Shown in pieces: positions 26,711-34,292 of a stretch of 64,000 bases of DNA. The notes under the pieces were generated by a model. The model made no database searches. It saw nothing but the letters and a program-made list of their open reading frames with translations, and was not told the DNA's origin. This DNA is from Haloarchaeobius sp. FL176 (GTDB taxonomy: Archaea > Halobacteriota > Halobacteria > Halobacteriales > Natrialbaceae): NCBI RefSeq assembly GCF_024609245.1, contig NZ_JANJYH010000008.1, positions 62,001 through 126,000 of the forward strand, given 5' to 3'. Each line of letters opens with the position of its first letter. The stretch's first letter is position 1. The translations under genes were made by a program, and so were the position numbers.

Positions 26711-27126
26711 ACCTGCCACCTCGACGCCCTCGCTTGTAACTGTTCTAGTGCGTTCCAAGGTATTACTCGCCTCGACACCCGTTTGCACGGTCACGTTCGA
26801 CTCGTACGGCACGTGACCGCAGCCCGGTTCGACGTGTTCGGAGCGGTCCACGCAGGGACGCAGGCAGCCTGGGTCGACCGCACGGGGACGCCGTGGGAGC
26901 CGTTCGGGCCCTCACCGGACATACGCGTCGAGTCCCCAGGAGCCGTCGACGACGTGCTCGTCGAGACTGGCTGAGCCAGAACGCCGTACGCCGGGACTGG
27001 AAGTCCGCAAGGAGCGCCCGCGAGACGAGTCTTAACCAACACTGGCGACTCTGTTGGTTAAGAATTTGTTCCGTCGTGTCTCGCTGCTCTCACGCAAACC
27101 CTCATTCGAATCCGCACTCCAGTTCC
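26711..27126. other. Gene-free stretch holding the second inverted repeat
   Basis: Between the flavoprotein start and the tandem UspA stop. Apart from the inverted repeat at 27031-27062 I see no supported gene here; open frames in it lack codon bias and recognisable motifs. Confidence 0.5.
27031..27062. promoter_or_regulatory. Inverted repeat TTAACCAAC / GTTGGTTAA, second copy
   Basis: CTTAACCAACA (27031-27041) and TGTTGGTTAAG (27052-27062): eleven-base perfect arms around a ten-base spacer, stronger than the copy at 22710. It lies 64 bases beyond the UspA stop and 320 bases upstream of the flavoprotein start. Could be a hairpin terminator for UspA or an operator. Confidence 0.5.
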
Positions 27127-28038
27127 CTACTCCGAACCGGAATTCACGGCGTTGACTGCCACGACGGGCACGTCCGCGTGGCGGATGAGCCGTTCCGTCG
27201 TGCTGCCGAGGAGGAACCTGTCGATGCCCGAGCGACCTGCCGTTCCCATCGTTATCAGGTCGACGTCGAACTCTTCCGCGTAGTCCAGCAGTTCCCAGCC
27301 GGGAGAGCCATGTCGGACCGCGGTCCTCGCCTCGAGTCCCGCGTCTCTCGCACGGTCGGCGATGGCATCCGCCGCCGACTCGCCGCTCGACTCCAGGTCC
27401 GCGAGCACGCTCGTTGGCGTAGTGTACTCCGGACTCGCACCCAGACCCGCCACGTCGACGACGTTGACGACGTGGACGGTCGCACCGGCCGCCTTCGCGA
27501 TGGCGAGTCCGTGCTCGACCGCCCGCCCGGCCTCGTTGCTGCCGTCCGTGGGCACCAGCACGTCGTCGTACGACCCACCCACCCGACTGTCCTCGACCGC
27601 CCGGACCGTCAGCACCGGTGCGGTCGCGTGGCGGACCACCGATTCGGTCACGCTCCCGGTCACGTACCTGTGCACCCCGGTTCGACCGTGGGTTCCCATC
27701 GCCAGAAGGTCGATGTCGTTCTCGTCCGCGTACCCGAGAATCGCTTCTTCCGGAGTACCCTCGAGCACCGCCGTCTCGACCTCGACGGTCTCGCCCAACA
27801 CGCCGGTCACGGTATCGATTGCGGCTGAAGCCTCGGTATCGATTGCAGCTGGAGTCTCGCCGTCGGTCGTTGTCTCCTCGACGTCGCCACCTGCCACTCG
27901 GTGGTCGACGTCTGCCACGTCACCGACCGTGACGACGTGGACCGTCGCATCGAACAACAACGCCAGGTAACTCCCGTGCTCGGCAGCGCGTATCGCGTGA
28001 TCGCTCCCATCCGTCGGAACGAGGACCGTATCGTACAT
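27127..28038 (-). CDS. Tandem universal stress protein (two UspA domains)
   Basis: 303 residues, two UspA domains of ~150. Domain 1 starts TVLVPTDGSDHAIRAAEHG and ends with the ATP-binding loop MGTHGRTGVHRYVTGSVTE; domain 2 starts DVLVPTDGSNEAGRAVEHG and ends MGTAGRSGIDRFLLGSTTE. Both keep the G-2x-G-9x-G-S/T pattern, so both should bind ATP. Domain 1 has a Glu/Ala/Thr-rich insertion (VEETTTDGETPAAIDTEASA in part). Proteins of this type respond to general stress; no specific target is evident. Confidence 0.9.
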   Translation of the reverse strand: MYDTVLVPTDGSDHAIRAAEHGSYLALLFDATVHVVTVGDVADVDHRVAGGDVEETTTDGETPAAIDTEASAAIDTVTGVLGETVEVETAVLEGTPEEAILGYADENDIDLLAMGTHGRTGVHRYVTGSVTESVVRHATAPVLTVRAVEDSRVGGSYDDVLVPTDGSNEAGRAVEHGLAIAKAAGATVHVVNVVDVAGLGASPEYTTPTSVLADLESSGESAADAIADRARDAGLEARTAVRHGSPGWELLDYAEEFDVDLITMGTAGRSGIDRFLLGSTTERLIRHADVPVVAVNAVNSGSE

Positions 28039-28120
28039 TGTACTCGTCCGGAGATTCGGCGTCTACCACGTTAAACACCGATGTCCCCTGCTGGCACCGA
28101 GCGCAGTCGACGGTGCAGAA

Positions 28121-28147
28121 GAATTTCTCGAAACGGTGGTGTGCGTG
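28121..28147 (+). repeat. ORB-like element beyond the 3' end of orc1
   Basis: GAATTTCTC followed by GAAACGGTGGTGTG. It sits 54 bases outside the orc1 stop codon, so orc1 is flanked on both sides by ORB-like elements. Same orientation as the right-hand array. Confidence 0.65.
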
Positions 28148-28200
28148 ATGGAGATGGAGTGTTCACGAGGACGCAACGCTCGGCACCGATAAGCTGTCGA

Positions 28201-29739
28201 TCAGGGGAGCGACCGGTCGTCGCCGATGGTCTTGAAATTGATGTTGGCGACACGGGTCGTGTCCTTCAACACTTCGACGGCGATCTCGGTGTCGACCTGA
28301 AGCTGGTACTGCCATGCTGGGCCGCCGATAGAGCCCGCTGCGACCTTCTCGCCGTCGGCGATGCCCTGCATGTCCAGTTCGCGGAGGTGGTCCTTGAACC
28401 GACGCTGCCCGAGCTTGTCCGCGTCGACCTCGGAGGCGATGCTCTTGTAGACGCCGTAGATAGGCTTCGCCCGAACAGGGGCGTCGCCGGAGAGTTCGAG
28501 TGTGGTGAGCGCTGCCAGCGCGAGGTGGGCCTGCGTAGTCATCTCGCGCATCGCCTCCACGACCGCCTCGCGTTCCACGAGCGCCTGTGCCTCACGGGCG
28601 TGCGCCGCGGTGACCATCGGCTCGTCGCTCTTGTCGGCCAGCTCGCCCGCCTTGCGGAGATACTTGATCGCCTGTCGAGCGTCGCCGGTGTCCTGTGCCG
28701 ACAGTGCGGCGATGAGCGGGATGACATCGTCCGTGAGGATCTCGCTCCGGAAGATGTACTCCTGGCCCGAGTTGTCGACCTGCACCGGCGTTCCCTGGAC
28801 GGTAGCGTCGGTCTGCTGCTCGGTCTCCTCGCTCGCAACAGTGTCCGTCGTTGCGGTCAGCTTCTCGGGAGAACTGCCGTCGTTCGTTTCTGAATCGGCT
28901 GTCGATGCAGAGGCCGTCGAGGTAGCGTCCGCCGACGCTGATGCGGTCGAGGTGGAGTCCGTCGACGTCGATGCAGTGTCGTCACCGGAATCTAGTTCGT
29001 CGCCGTCGTCGTCGAGTTGTGTCGGTGCTGAGCCGTCGACGGGGACGAGCTCGGTCTCACGGAACGCCTTGGCGGCCCGCCGCCGGAGAATCTGCTGGAG
29101 CTGCGTCGCATCGTACGGTGAGAACAGTACCGAGTCGTCGTACAGCGAACTCTTGACCTTTGGGCTGAGATTATCCCGCCACTGCAGGTCGTTGCTGATA
29201 CCGATGATACTCGGGAACACGTGGTCGTCGACGTATCCCTGAGCCCGTGCCCGCGGGAGACTGTAGAGGATCCGATCGTCGTCGCCCAGCGTGTCGATCT
29301 CGTCGAGGACGATGATGATGGTGCCACCGATATCGTTCATCGCCTCGAACATCATGTCCATCACCACGTCCGTTGCGTACCCGGTCGGTCTCGTCTCCCC
29401 CGTTAGCTCCTGATAGATGCGGGACGCAGCCTTGTACGAGGTCGAGAGGTCGTGCGATTCGCAGGAGACGTAACATGTCGTCAGGTTCAGGTGGTCCGAC
29501 TCCTCCTCCGCGTGATGCTGAAGCTCGGAGAGCTTTGCCTGCGCGGCGGCCGTTTTGCCCTGTCCGGCCTTCCCGTGCAGGAAGACGTTGTTCGCACCGA
29601 CACCTCTGGCCGCCGGTGCGAGAGACATGTGGAGGTCGTCCATCTCGCCCTTCCGCTCCGGGAGGTCGTCGGGGTAGTGTTCCTCACGGAGGACCTCCTC
29701 CCGCTCGAATATCGGCGAGGTCTCGGAGAACTGGGTCAT
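28201..29739 (-). CDS. orc1: Orc1/Cdc6 replication initiator with a low-complexity insertion
   Basis: 512 residues from the ATG at 29739 (the in-frame extension to 29787 is disregarded because a TATA-like element lies within it). AAA+ ATPase: Walker A GKAGQGKT (56-63), Walker B IIVLDEID (142-149), sensor I region GISNDL (180-185), and the Orc-type arginine context GDARQAIKYLRKA (352-364). The C-terminal winged helix spans ~430-512. Residues ~237-325 are a Ser/Thr/Ala/Asp insertion (for example TASTSTDSTSTASASA) between the base AAA+ subdomain and the lid, absent from most Orc1 proteins. It reads away from the adjacent origin array and is its likely cognate initiator. Confidence 0.93.
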   Translation of the reverse strand: MTQFSETSPIFEREEVLREEHYPDDLPERKGEMDDLHMSLAPAARGVGANNVFLHGKAGQGKTAAAQAKLSELQHHAEEESDHLNLTTCYVSCESHDLSTSYKAASRIYQELTGETRPTGYATDVVMDMMFEAMNDIGGTIIIVLDEIDTLGDDDRILYSLPRARAQGYVDDHVFPSIIGISNDLQWRDNLSPKVKSSLYDDSVLFSPYDATQLQQILRRRAAKAFRETELVPVDGSAPTQLDDDGDELDSGDDTASTSTDSTSTASASADATSTASASTADSETNDGSSPEKLTATTDTVASEETEQQTDATVQGTPVQVDNSGQEYIFRSEILTDDVIPLIAALSAQDTGDARQAIKYLRKAGELADKSDEPMVTAAHAREAQALVEREAVVEAMREMTTQAHLALAALTTLELSGDAPVRAKPIYGVYKSIASEVDADKLGQRRFKDHLRELDMQGIADGEKVAAGSIGGPAWQYQLQVDTEIAVEVLKDTTRVANINFKTIGDDRSLP

Positions 29740-29765
29740 TACCGAGAGCACACACAGCGGAAGTT

Positions 29766-29772
29766 CATAAAA
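29766..29772 (-). promoter_or_regulatory. TATA-like box of orc1
   Basis: TTTTATG on the minus strand, 27-33 bases upstream of the ATG at 29739, fitting a leaderless transcript. Confidence 0.5.
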
Positions 29773-29822
29773 CCCCAGTTTCAGCAATGTCGAGAACGTC
29801 TAGAATTGTCCTTCTGGGGGGA

Positions 29823-29850
29823 CCACACCCACACCACCGTTTCGCGAATT
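29823..29850 (-). repeat. ORB-like element, inverted, left of the AT-rich core
   Basis: Contains CACACCACCGTTTCGCGAAT, the reverse complement of the array element. It is the only strong copy in this orientation and lies between the orc1 promoter and the AT-rich core, giving the inverted pair expected around an unwinding site. A weak direct copy (GAAGGGTGGTGGGGGG) follows at 29858-29873. Confidence 0.8.
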
Positions 29851-29965
29851 TTCCACGAGAAGGGTGGTGGGGGGAGGAGAATCCTGGGGAAGCTAGGTCG
29901 AAACAACCGTGAACGGCGGTTCTGACATCCAAGGACGCCGAATCGCACGAATCCTGATCCGTTCG

Positions 29966-30078
29966 CTTTATATTATATTATATAACGTTATCGTTTAGTA
30001 GTAGTAAGGGTAGAGAATCAAACCTTGAGAAAGCTGTTTAGATAGTTGTCGTCCTCCTATTTCGTTTCTTTATAACTA
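29966..30078. other. AT-rich candidate DNA unwinding element
   Basis: Starts with CTTTATATTATATTATATAA and continues with AT-rich sequence to TTTCTTTATAACTACT. In a genome this GC-rich such a tract is exceptional, and it lies between oppositely oriented ORB-like repeats. Confidence 0.8.
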
Positions 30079-30152
30079 CTGGGCTTCTGCAGTGGATTCA
30101 CGGGCTCCCGTCAGCCACGCTACGGCTAAGCGACCCCCTCCAGCTCGCCGGG

Positions 30153-30180
30153 AAATTGCTGAAACGGTGGTGTGGGTGTG
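30153..30180 (+). repeat. ORB-like element 1 of the right array
   Basis: AAATTGCT then GAAACGGTGGTGTGGGTGTG. First copy to the right of the AT-rich core. Confidence 0.8.
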
Positions 30181-30367
30181 GTGGTTCACTACCGACGTCC
30201 ATAGTTCCGTTCCGACATCGAACCGTTCCTGCAACGAAGCCGCTTTGTTCGTTGGCTAGCTTCGGGTCCCTCGCCCGTTGACGAGCTGCCACAGCTGGGA
30301 CTACGTCCACCGTCAGCTGCCTCGTCGGTGGATTGCAGACTCCGTCGTGGCCCACGTCCCAGCCCGG

Positions 30368-30395
30368 TAATTGCTGAAACGGTGGTGTGGGTGTC
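30368..30395 (+). repeat. ORB-like element 2
   Basis: TAATTGCT then GAAACGGTGGTGTGGGTGTC; identical to element 1 over 22 bases of the core and flank. Confidence 0.8.
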
Positions 30396-30478
30396 CACTC
30401 ATCGCCTGTCCCCGTGGTCCACCGTGAGTGCCGAAACGATGGGAGGGGATTCCCCCGTCCACCCGCCGGTCTGTCACG

Positions 30479-30505
30479 AATTCCCGAAACAGTGGTGTGG
30501 GTGTC
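30479..30505 (+). repeat. ORB-like element 3
   Basis: AATTCCC then GAAACAGTGGTGTGGGTGTC; one core change (A for G at the sixth core position). Confidence 0.78.
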
Positions 30506-30633
30506 CGGCGAGTAGACCTCTGTTTGAAACAGGTGCAGGCCACAGATCCGACTCCCGATGCTCCAGTTCCCGTTGGTACTCAGCAGGCAATCGGTTCGAA
30601 GTGGACGGCGGGACGGTAGGAGGACACGACTCG

Positions 30634-30660
30634 AATTGCTGAAACGGTGGTGGGTGTGTC
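30634..30660 (+). repeat. ORB-like element 4
   Basis: AATTGCT then GAAACGGTGGTGGGTGTGTC; lacks the TG step after the core seen in elements 1-3. Confidence 0.78.
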
Positions 30661-30718
30661 CGGTGGCGTCCACGGCTCGTCCCGGAACGACGTTCGCGTT
30701 GGCGAGGGACGTGACCAA

Positions 30719-30743
30719 AATTCCCGAAATGGTGGTGGGTCCC
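30719..30743 (+). repeat. ORB-like element 5
   Basis: AATTCCC then GAAATGGTGGTGGGTCCC; one core change (T for C). Confidence 0.72.
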
Positions 30744-30812
30744 TACCCGACAGTAGCGCTGTCCTCTCGCGAACCGGCGTCTTGAACGCACAGTCGGAAC
30801 ACAGCACCAACG

Positions 30813-30840
30813 AAACGTTCCTGAAACGGTGGTGGGTGGT
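30813..30840 (+). repeat. ORB-like element 6
   Basis: AAACGTTCCT then GAAACGGTGGTGGGTGGT; intact core with a divergent left flank. Confidence 0.75.
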
Positions 30841-30944
30841 GAACCGTATCCGAACACGACGGTGTGGGGCCTCGACTTCGTTCCGATTCGAACGCCGAGA
30901 ACGAACAGTACGAGATCACTCGTGACGCTCTAACGCCTTCGCGA

Positions 30945-30972
30945 AATTGCTGAAACGGTGGTGGGTGTGTCC
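30945..30972 (+). repeat. ORB-like element 7
   Basis: AATTGCT then GAAACGGTGGTGGGTGTGTC; the same as element 4 over the full length. Confidence 0.78.
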
Positions 30973-31096
30973 CCGTTACGGGTGTCCTTTCGTACCGGTA
31001 CCTGGTATAGCCGACCAAGAATAGCGGCAGCAGCTGCTGCTGGATAGGTCCAATGGTATAACTGGAGACAGACGGCGACAGCGAACACTAGAGAGC

Positions 31097-31213
31097 TCAC
31101 TCGTCTTCAGTCAGAGGCGAGTTCTCATCGCCTGGAGCCACTACCGTTACGCGCTCGGGTGGAACGAACCGCTTCAGAGGTACCTTCCATTCGATGCTGT
31201 TCTCGGGAGTCAA
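31097..31213 (-). pseudogene. Possible gene fragment in the origin region
   Basis: A 38-codon open frame (TTG at 31213 to TGA at 31099) reading SIEWKVPLKRFVPPERVTVV and ending in an acidic tail. The composition is protein-like, but there is no ATG/GTG start and an ORB element overlaps its beginning. It could be the tail of a lost gene; I do not recognise it. Confidence 0.25.
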
Positions 31214-31236
31214 TTGCTGAAACGGCGGTGTCCCTG
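31212..31236 (+). repeat. ORB-like element 8, outermost
   Basis: AATTGCT then GAAACGGCGGTGTCCCTG; one core change (C for T). Last copy seen on the right, 240 bases from element 7. Confidence 0.7.
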
Positions 31237-31456
31237 CCTACGACTGCTGGCGGTCTGCAGAGTAGACTCGCTATTTGAATCTATTACGAACCCGCCTGCT
31301 ACAGGGGTGACCTGACTTACTCTGGGGGTGCCGCGAAGTGGACACTACACGGGGACTATCTCGGATGAATCCGGTGTCAACACGAGTCATCACTGGTCGT
31401 CGGAAATAAGAAGGACAATGATAGAAACGATGAATATCTTACTCCACACCGGGAAG

Positions 31457-31462
31457 TTTATA
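31457..31462 (+). promoter_or_regulatory. TATA-like box upstream of the HalOD1 gene
   Basis: TTTATA in GAAGTTTATACTCG. A start of transcription near 31485 would leave a leader of about 90 bases before the ATG at 31577. Confidence 0.4.
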
Positions 31463-31576
31463 CTCGATGCGGTCCCCCACCGAACAAACCGGGAGCCACC
31501 GTGAGGCACCACAACAACAGAGTTGATGGCAGTTCTCCCGATCGATGGCGGTTCCCGGACTACGGGCAATCACACC

Positions 31577-31864
31577 ATGACTACTGGAAGCAGTACGGAC
31601 GGCAACACGGGCACGCGACAGGAGTACGGGACGAAGTTCGAGTACGAAAGCGACGAGTCGGTGGCGACGACGATCGCCCTCGCTGTCGCGCAGGTAACAG
31701 GACGGGAGGCCACGGAGCTGGAACCGCTCGGCTCGTTCGTCGACTGCGAGGCACTGGACTCACTCGTCACGTCAGCGGAGCCGTCACTCTCGGTTTCGTT
31801 TCTCTACGAGGGATGCCGAATCTTCGTTTCCGGTAACGGGTTCCTCGAGATCACTCGGGTCTGA
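31577..31864 (+). CDS. HalOD1 output-domain protein
   Basis: 95 residues from the ATG at 31577. The HalOD1 pattern is clear: SVATTIALAVAQVTGREATE, LEPLGSFVDCEALDSLV, and the beta hairpin LSVSFLYEGCRIFVSGNG. HalOD1 is a haloarchaeal domain predicted to act as an output or protein-interaction module of signalling systems; stand-alone copies like this are common and uncharacterised. It is the first gene to the right of the origin array. A decayed relative lies at 33301-33560. Confidence 0.85.
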   Translation: MTTGSSTDGNTGTRQEYGTKFEYESDESVATTIALAVAQVTGREATELEPLGSFVDCEALDSLVTSAEPSLSVSFLYEGCRIFVSGNGFLEITRV

Positions 31865-32028
31865 TACGGACTGGGGCACACCCGGGCAGAGTCGGGTCCC
31901 GTCGGAGTGACCGTCGTCGGTTCTCCTGTCTGACACCACTCTCTACCTCCACGTGGAGCGTACGGACTGTCTTCACGGAGACGGACTGGTTATGGTCGGA
32001 TTCGTAGAATTAAACTTATACGTGCTAC

Positions 32029-32048
32029 TGGCATGTGTATACATGCCA
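32029..32048. promoter_or_regulatory. Palindrome TGGCATGT-n4-ACATGCCA, candidate operator
   Basis: Perfect eight-base arms with a four-base centre. It begins nine bases after a TATA-like TTATA (32016-32020), so it would cover the expected transcription start, a usual place for a repressor site. Confidence 0.45.
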
Positions 32049-32138
32049 CAGTGTGCGGCGATTCTGAAGCGGAAGCGTCGCGCATTCGCTGCGGTATGCT
32101 GTCGCTACGTACTGCTACGGGGGAACACGGACCGCGAG

Positions 32139-32144
32139 TTAAAT
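32139..32144 (+). promoter_or_regulatory. TATA-like box of the DUF7344 gene
   Basis: TTAAAT 27-32 bases before the ATG at 32171; fits leaderless transcription from that codon. Confidence 0.45.
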
Positions 32145-32170
32145 CGAACCGAGGCAACGTTTCAACGGCA

Positions 32171-32758
32171 ATGAGCGCTCGAAATGAGACAGTAACCACA
32201 AACAGTGGGGGATCGGACGGAGAAACAGAGACGGGAGGTGACCGAAACGCGGACCACGGCGACCGGCCGGACAAGGTTGAACAGGAGCTGGCGCTGGATA
32301 TCATATTCGAGATAATCGGGAACAGTCGCCGACGGCTGGTCCTCCAGTGCCTCGATGAGAGCGACGAAGAGACTCTCGAACTGAGTGACCTCTCGGAGCA
32401 CATCGCAGCAATCGAGAACGACACGACCGAGGAGGCCCTGTCGGCGCAGCAGCGCAAGCGCGTCTACGTCGGTCTGTATCAATGTCACCTCCCGAAGATG
32501 GCCAGTTCGGGAGTCGTGGAGTTCGACAAGAACCGTGGGACGGTTTCCGAGGGACCGAACGCCGAACAGCTGGATCCGTATCTCGACGTGGGCGAGCGTG
32601 CGGACAACGATAGCCGACAGACGCTCCTTCTCGGGGCGGCTGCAGTCGTCGGGTACATCCTCGCGGGGTTCGGTGGTTTTCCCGGCATCGTTGCCGGTGG
32701 CCTCGTCGTGGTGGCGTCGGTTCTGGGAGTCGCGTGGAAGCGAGAGCGGTCGCGATAG
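32171..32758 (+). CDS. DUF7344-type winged-helix protein with two membrane helices
   Basis: 195 residues. After a polar N terminus comes a winged-helix domain of the haloarchaeal DUF7344 type: ELALDIIFEIIGNSRRRLVL, LSDLSEHIAAIENDTTEEAL, RKRVYVGLYQCHLPKMASSG, VVEFDKNRGTVSEGPNAEQL. Two C-terminal hydrophobic helices follow (LLLGAAAVVGYILAGFGGF and IVAGGLVVVASVLGVAW). The layout suggests a membrane-tethered transcription regulator. An in-frame ATG at 32033 would add 46 residues without recognisable structure and is not preferred. Confidence 0.82.
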   Translation: MSARNETVTTNSGGSDGETETGGDRNADHGDRPDKVEQELALDIIFEIIGNSRRRLVLQCLDESDEETLELSDLSEHIAAIENDTTEEALSAQQRKRVYVGLYQCHLPKMASSGVVEFDKNRGTVSEGPNAEQLDPYLDVGERADNDSRQTLLLGAAAVVGYILAGFGGFPGIVAGGLVVVASVLGVAWKRERSR

Positions 32759-32936
32759 CGTCGACGACGGTATCGCTGCCAGCTGGACGGACCGGGACTG
32801 GTCTCTCGGCGGGAGGGTCCTCAGTCGACGGTCGCAGGGATGGGGCTACCAATCGACCAGCGTCTCCGACTAGGTATCGGGCACCAGAACTCGCCAGTGT
32901 CGGTCGTTGATGGACTGCTCGTGGGGGCGTCGGCGT

Positions 32937-33071
32937 TCAGCGGGCAGCCGCGCCATCGTGGATATCGGCGTGACGTGCACAGTCGAGACAGTGCTCGACC
33001 TCGCCCTCCCAGCCGAATACCCGGACGAAATCGTGCGAGACGTACCGACCGCAGTTGTTGCAGAACGGCAT
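32937..33071 (-). CDS. Small zinc-ribbon protein (DUF7563-like)
   Basis: 44 residues from the ATG at 33071. Two CxxC knuckles, CNNCGRYVSHDFVRVFG and CLDCARHADIHD, form a zinc ribbon; MPFCNNCGRYVSHDFVRVF matches the short haloarchaeal DUF7563 type (MPeCdnCgs.Vt..fvRVF). Too short for most gene finders. Function unknown; small zinc proteins of this class affect growth and adhesion phenotypes in Haloferax in general. Confidence 0.7.
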   Translation of the reverse strand: MPFCNNCGRYVSHDFVRVFGWEGEVEHCLDCARHADIHDGAAAR

Positions 33072-33712
33072 CTTCAGCCCCCCTCGTCCGTTCGACTGTC
33101 GGGAACGGGGAACGCGCCAGTCGTCCGGAGTACTGGTCCCGGTCGCAGACGAGATCCCGGCGATGCGTGCCACTGTCTCGGAGTCATCACCACGTCCATC
33201 CCCGCTGATGATAATAAAGCCGCGAGTCCGTTTCGACGACTGAATGGCCGGGTAGAAAGTGCCTAACTCGTTTTTCGGAACGCCCTGTTCCGACAGTCAG
33301 TCAGACCGTCCCGGAACAGGGTCCCGCGACGACGACGAACCCGTCGCAGCCCGCGGTAACAGTCCGTTCCTCGACGGAGAACATGACGCACGTGGCAGGT
33401 TCGAAGGTCCGAACGAAGGAGAGGGCCCAGCACGTCTGGACCGATGTCGTCGAGCAGCGTCTCCACCTGAGTGGGTGGTTGTGGCCTCGGCCAGGGTCTG
33501 GACAACCGCCATCGACGGGTCCGTGCCCTCAGTCCTGGCAGACCGAACGACGTGCCCGAACCCGGGAGCGTAGGCACGATTCGTAGCGCGCCGTGATACT
33601 ATCTCTGTGCAGATTCTTTCGTCTGGATAAAACGCCCTGCTGGGTCGGGACAGTTCCGGCATGCCGAGTGTCGGTTGGGACGGCGCGAAACTCACTTCTG
33701 GACCGGAGAGTC
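33072..33712. other. Intergenic stretch with a decayed HalOD1 gene
   Basis: The only structure I support in these 641 bases is the frameshifted HalOD1 relic on the minus strand (33301-33560). Confidence 0.5.
33301..33560 (-). pseudogene. Decayed HalOD1 gene with two frameshifts
   Basis: Three consecutive pieces in three frames rebuild one HalOD1 domain: EGTDPSMAVVQTLAEATTTH, then VETLLDDIGPDVLGPLLR, then MFSVEERTVTAGCDGFVVVA with a TGA at 33301. The junctions are near 33497 and 33395. Compared with the intact gene at 31577, all secondary-structure elements are present, so decay is by small indels and recent. Confidence 0.7.
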
Positions 33713-34159
33713 TCAGTCCGTTTCGGTTTTCACGACGGTCACGGGCGCGTCACAGAGCCGCACCACACGGTCGGTCACGCTCCCGAGTAGCTGACGGTAC
33801 TCGCCGGAGCGCGACTTCGTGCCCATGACGACGAGGTCGGCATCGATATCGGCGACCGTGTCGAGGATCTCCTCGTGAGGGTGTCCGTACTCCATGACGC
33901 TTTCGACAGTGACCCCGGCGTCGTCGGCCTCTTCGGCCACGGCGTCGAGAGCCTCCCGGCCCGCCTCCTCGAGTCCGGATTCGGCACCCTCGTGGTCGTG
34001 GACGTACTCGTCGCCCGGGTAGGCTCCGTACACGTCCTCGTCGACGACGTAGAGGACGGTGAGGGTGGCGCCAGTAGCCGCGGCGAGCTCGATGGCGTGC
34101 CGCGTCGCGTCGGTCGTGCTGGAGTCACCGTCCGTCGGAAGGAGAATTCTATCGTACAT
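33713..34159 (-). CDS. Universal stress protein (single UspA domain)
   Basis: 148 residues from the ATG at 34159. Starts YDRILLPTDGDSSTTDATRH, ends with the nucleotide loop MGTKSRSGEYRQLLGSVTDR (G-2x-S/G variation: G-T-K-S-R-S-G instead of G-x-x-G), then VVRLCDAPVTVVKTE. The middle carries DEDVYGAYPGDEYVHDHEGA as in haloarchaeal Usp proteins. The altered loop may weaken ATP binding. Divergent from the CNNM/CBS gene. Confidence 0.88.
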   Translation of the reverse strand: MYDRILLPTDGDSSTTDATRHAIELAAATGATLTVLYVVDEDVYGAYPGDEYVHDHEGAESGLEEAGREALDAVAEEADDAGVTVESVMEYGHPHEEILDTVADIDADLVVMGTKSRSGEYRQLLGSVTDRVVRLCDAPVTVVKTETD

Positions 34160-34292
34160 CAGTTGACCAGACGAACTGGAGAGACAAGATGATTGTCCCG
34201 ATTCCCGGACGATGGGAGGCGATTCCTGCACCGACGAGCAGACAGTGGGAACTGGCAGCAGTGACTTCAACGATGGTCGAGAAACCCCGCGC

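Larger units (their letters stand above)
29740..31500. other. Replication origin region (ORB array plus AT-rich core)
   Basis: About 1.8 kb without supported genes next to orc1. It holds one inverted and eight direct strong ORB-like repeats (core GAAACGGTGGTG, usually preceded by AATTGCT or AATTCCC and followed by TGGGTGT), two weaker copies (29851-29876, and 30428-30450 with GAAACGATGGGAGGGG), and an AT-rich tract at 29966-30078 between the inverted and direct copies. Haloarchaeal origins show the same plan: initiator gene, unwinding element, and inverted ORBs around it. The repeats spread over 1.4 kb to the right, more than a minimal origin needs. Confidence 0.88.
31865..32170. other. Gene-free stretch with a promoter and palindrome
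   Basis: Between the HalOD1 and DUF7344 genes. It contains two TATA-like boxes (TTATA at 32016-32020 and TTAAAT at 32139-32144) and the palindrome at 32029-32048. A Cys-rich open frame reading through 31953-32174 has no family resemblance and I do not support it as a gene. Confidence 0.5.

Noticed and set aside
30098-30718. Minus-strand frames through the ORB array
   Set aside because: Their peptides repeat HPHHRFSN-like strings that are just translations of the ORB repeats.
30153-31236. Possible CRISPR array from regularly recurring 25-base repeats
   Set aside because: Spacing varies from 84 to 268 bases, no cas genes, and the repeats flank an AT-rich core beside orc1, so they are ORB elements.
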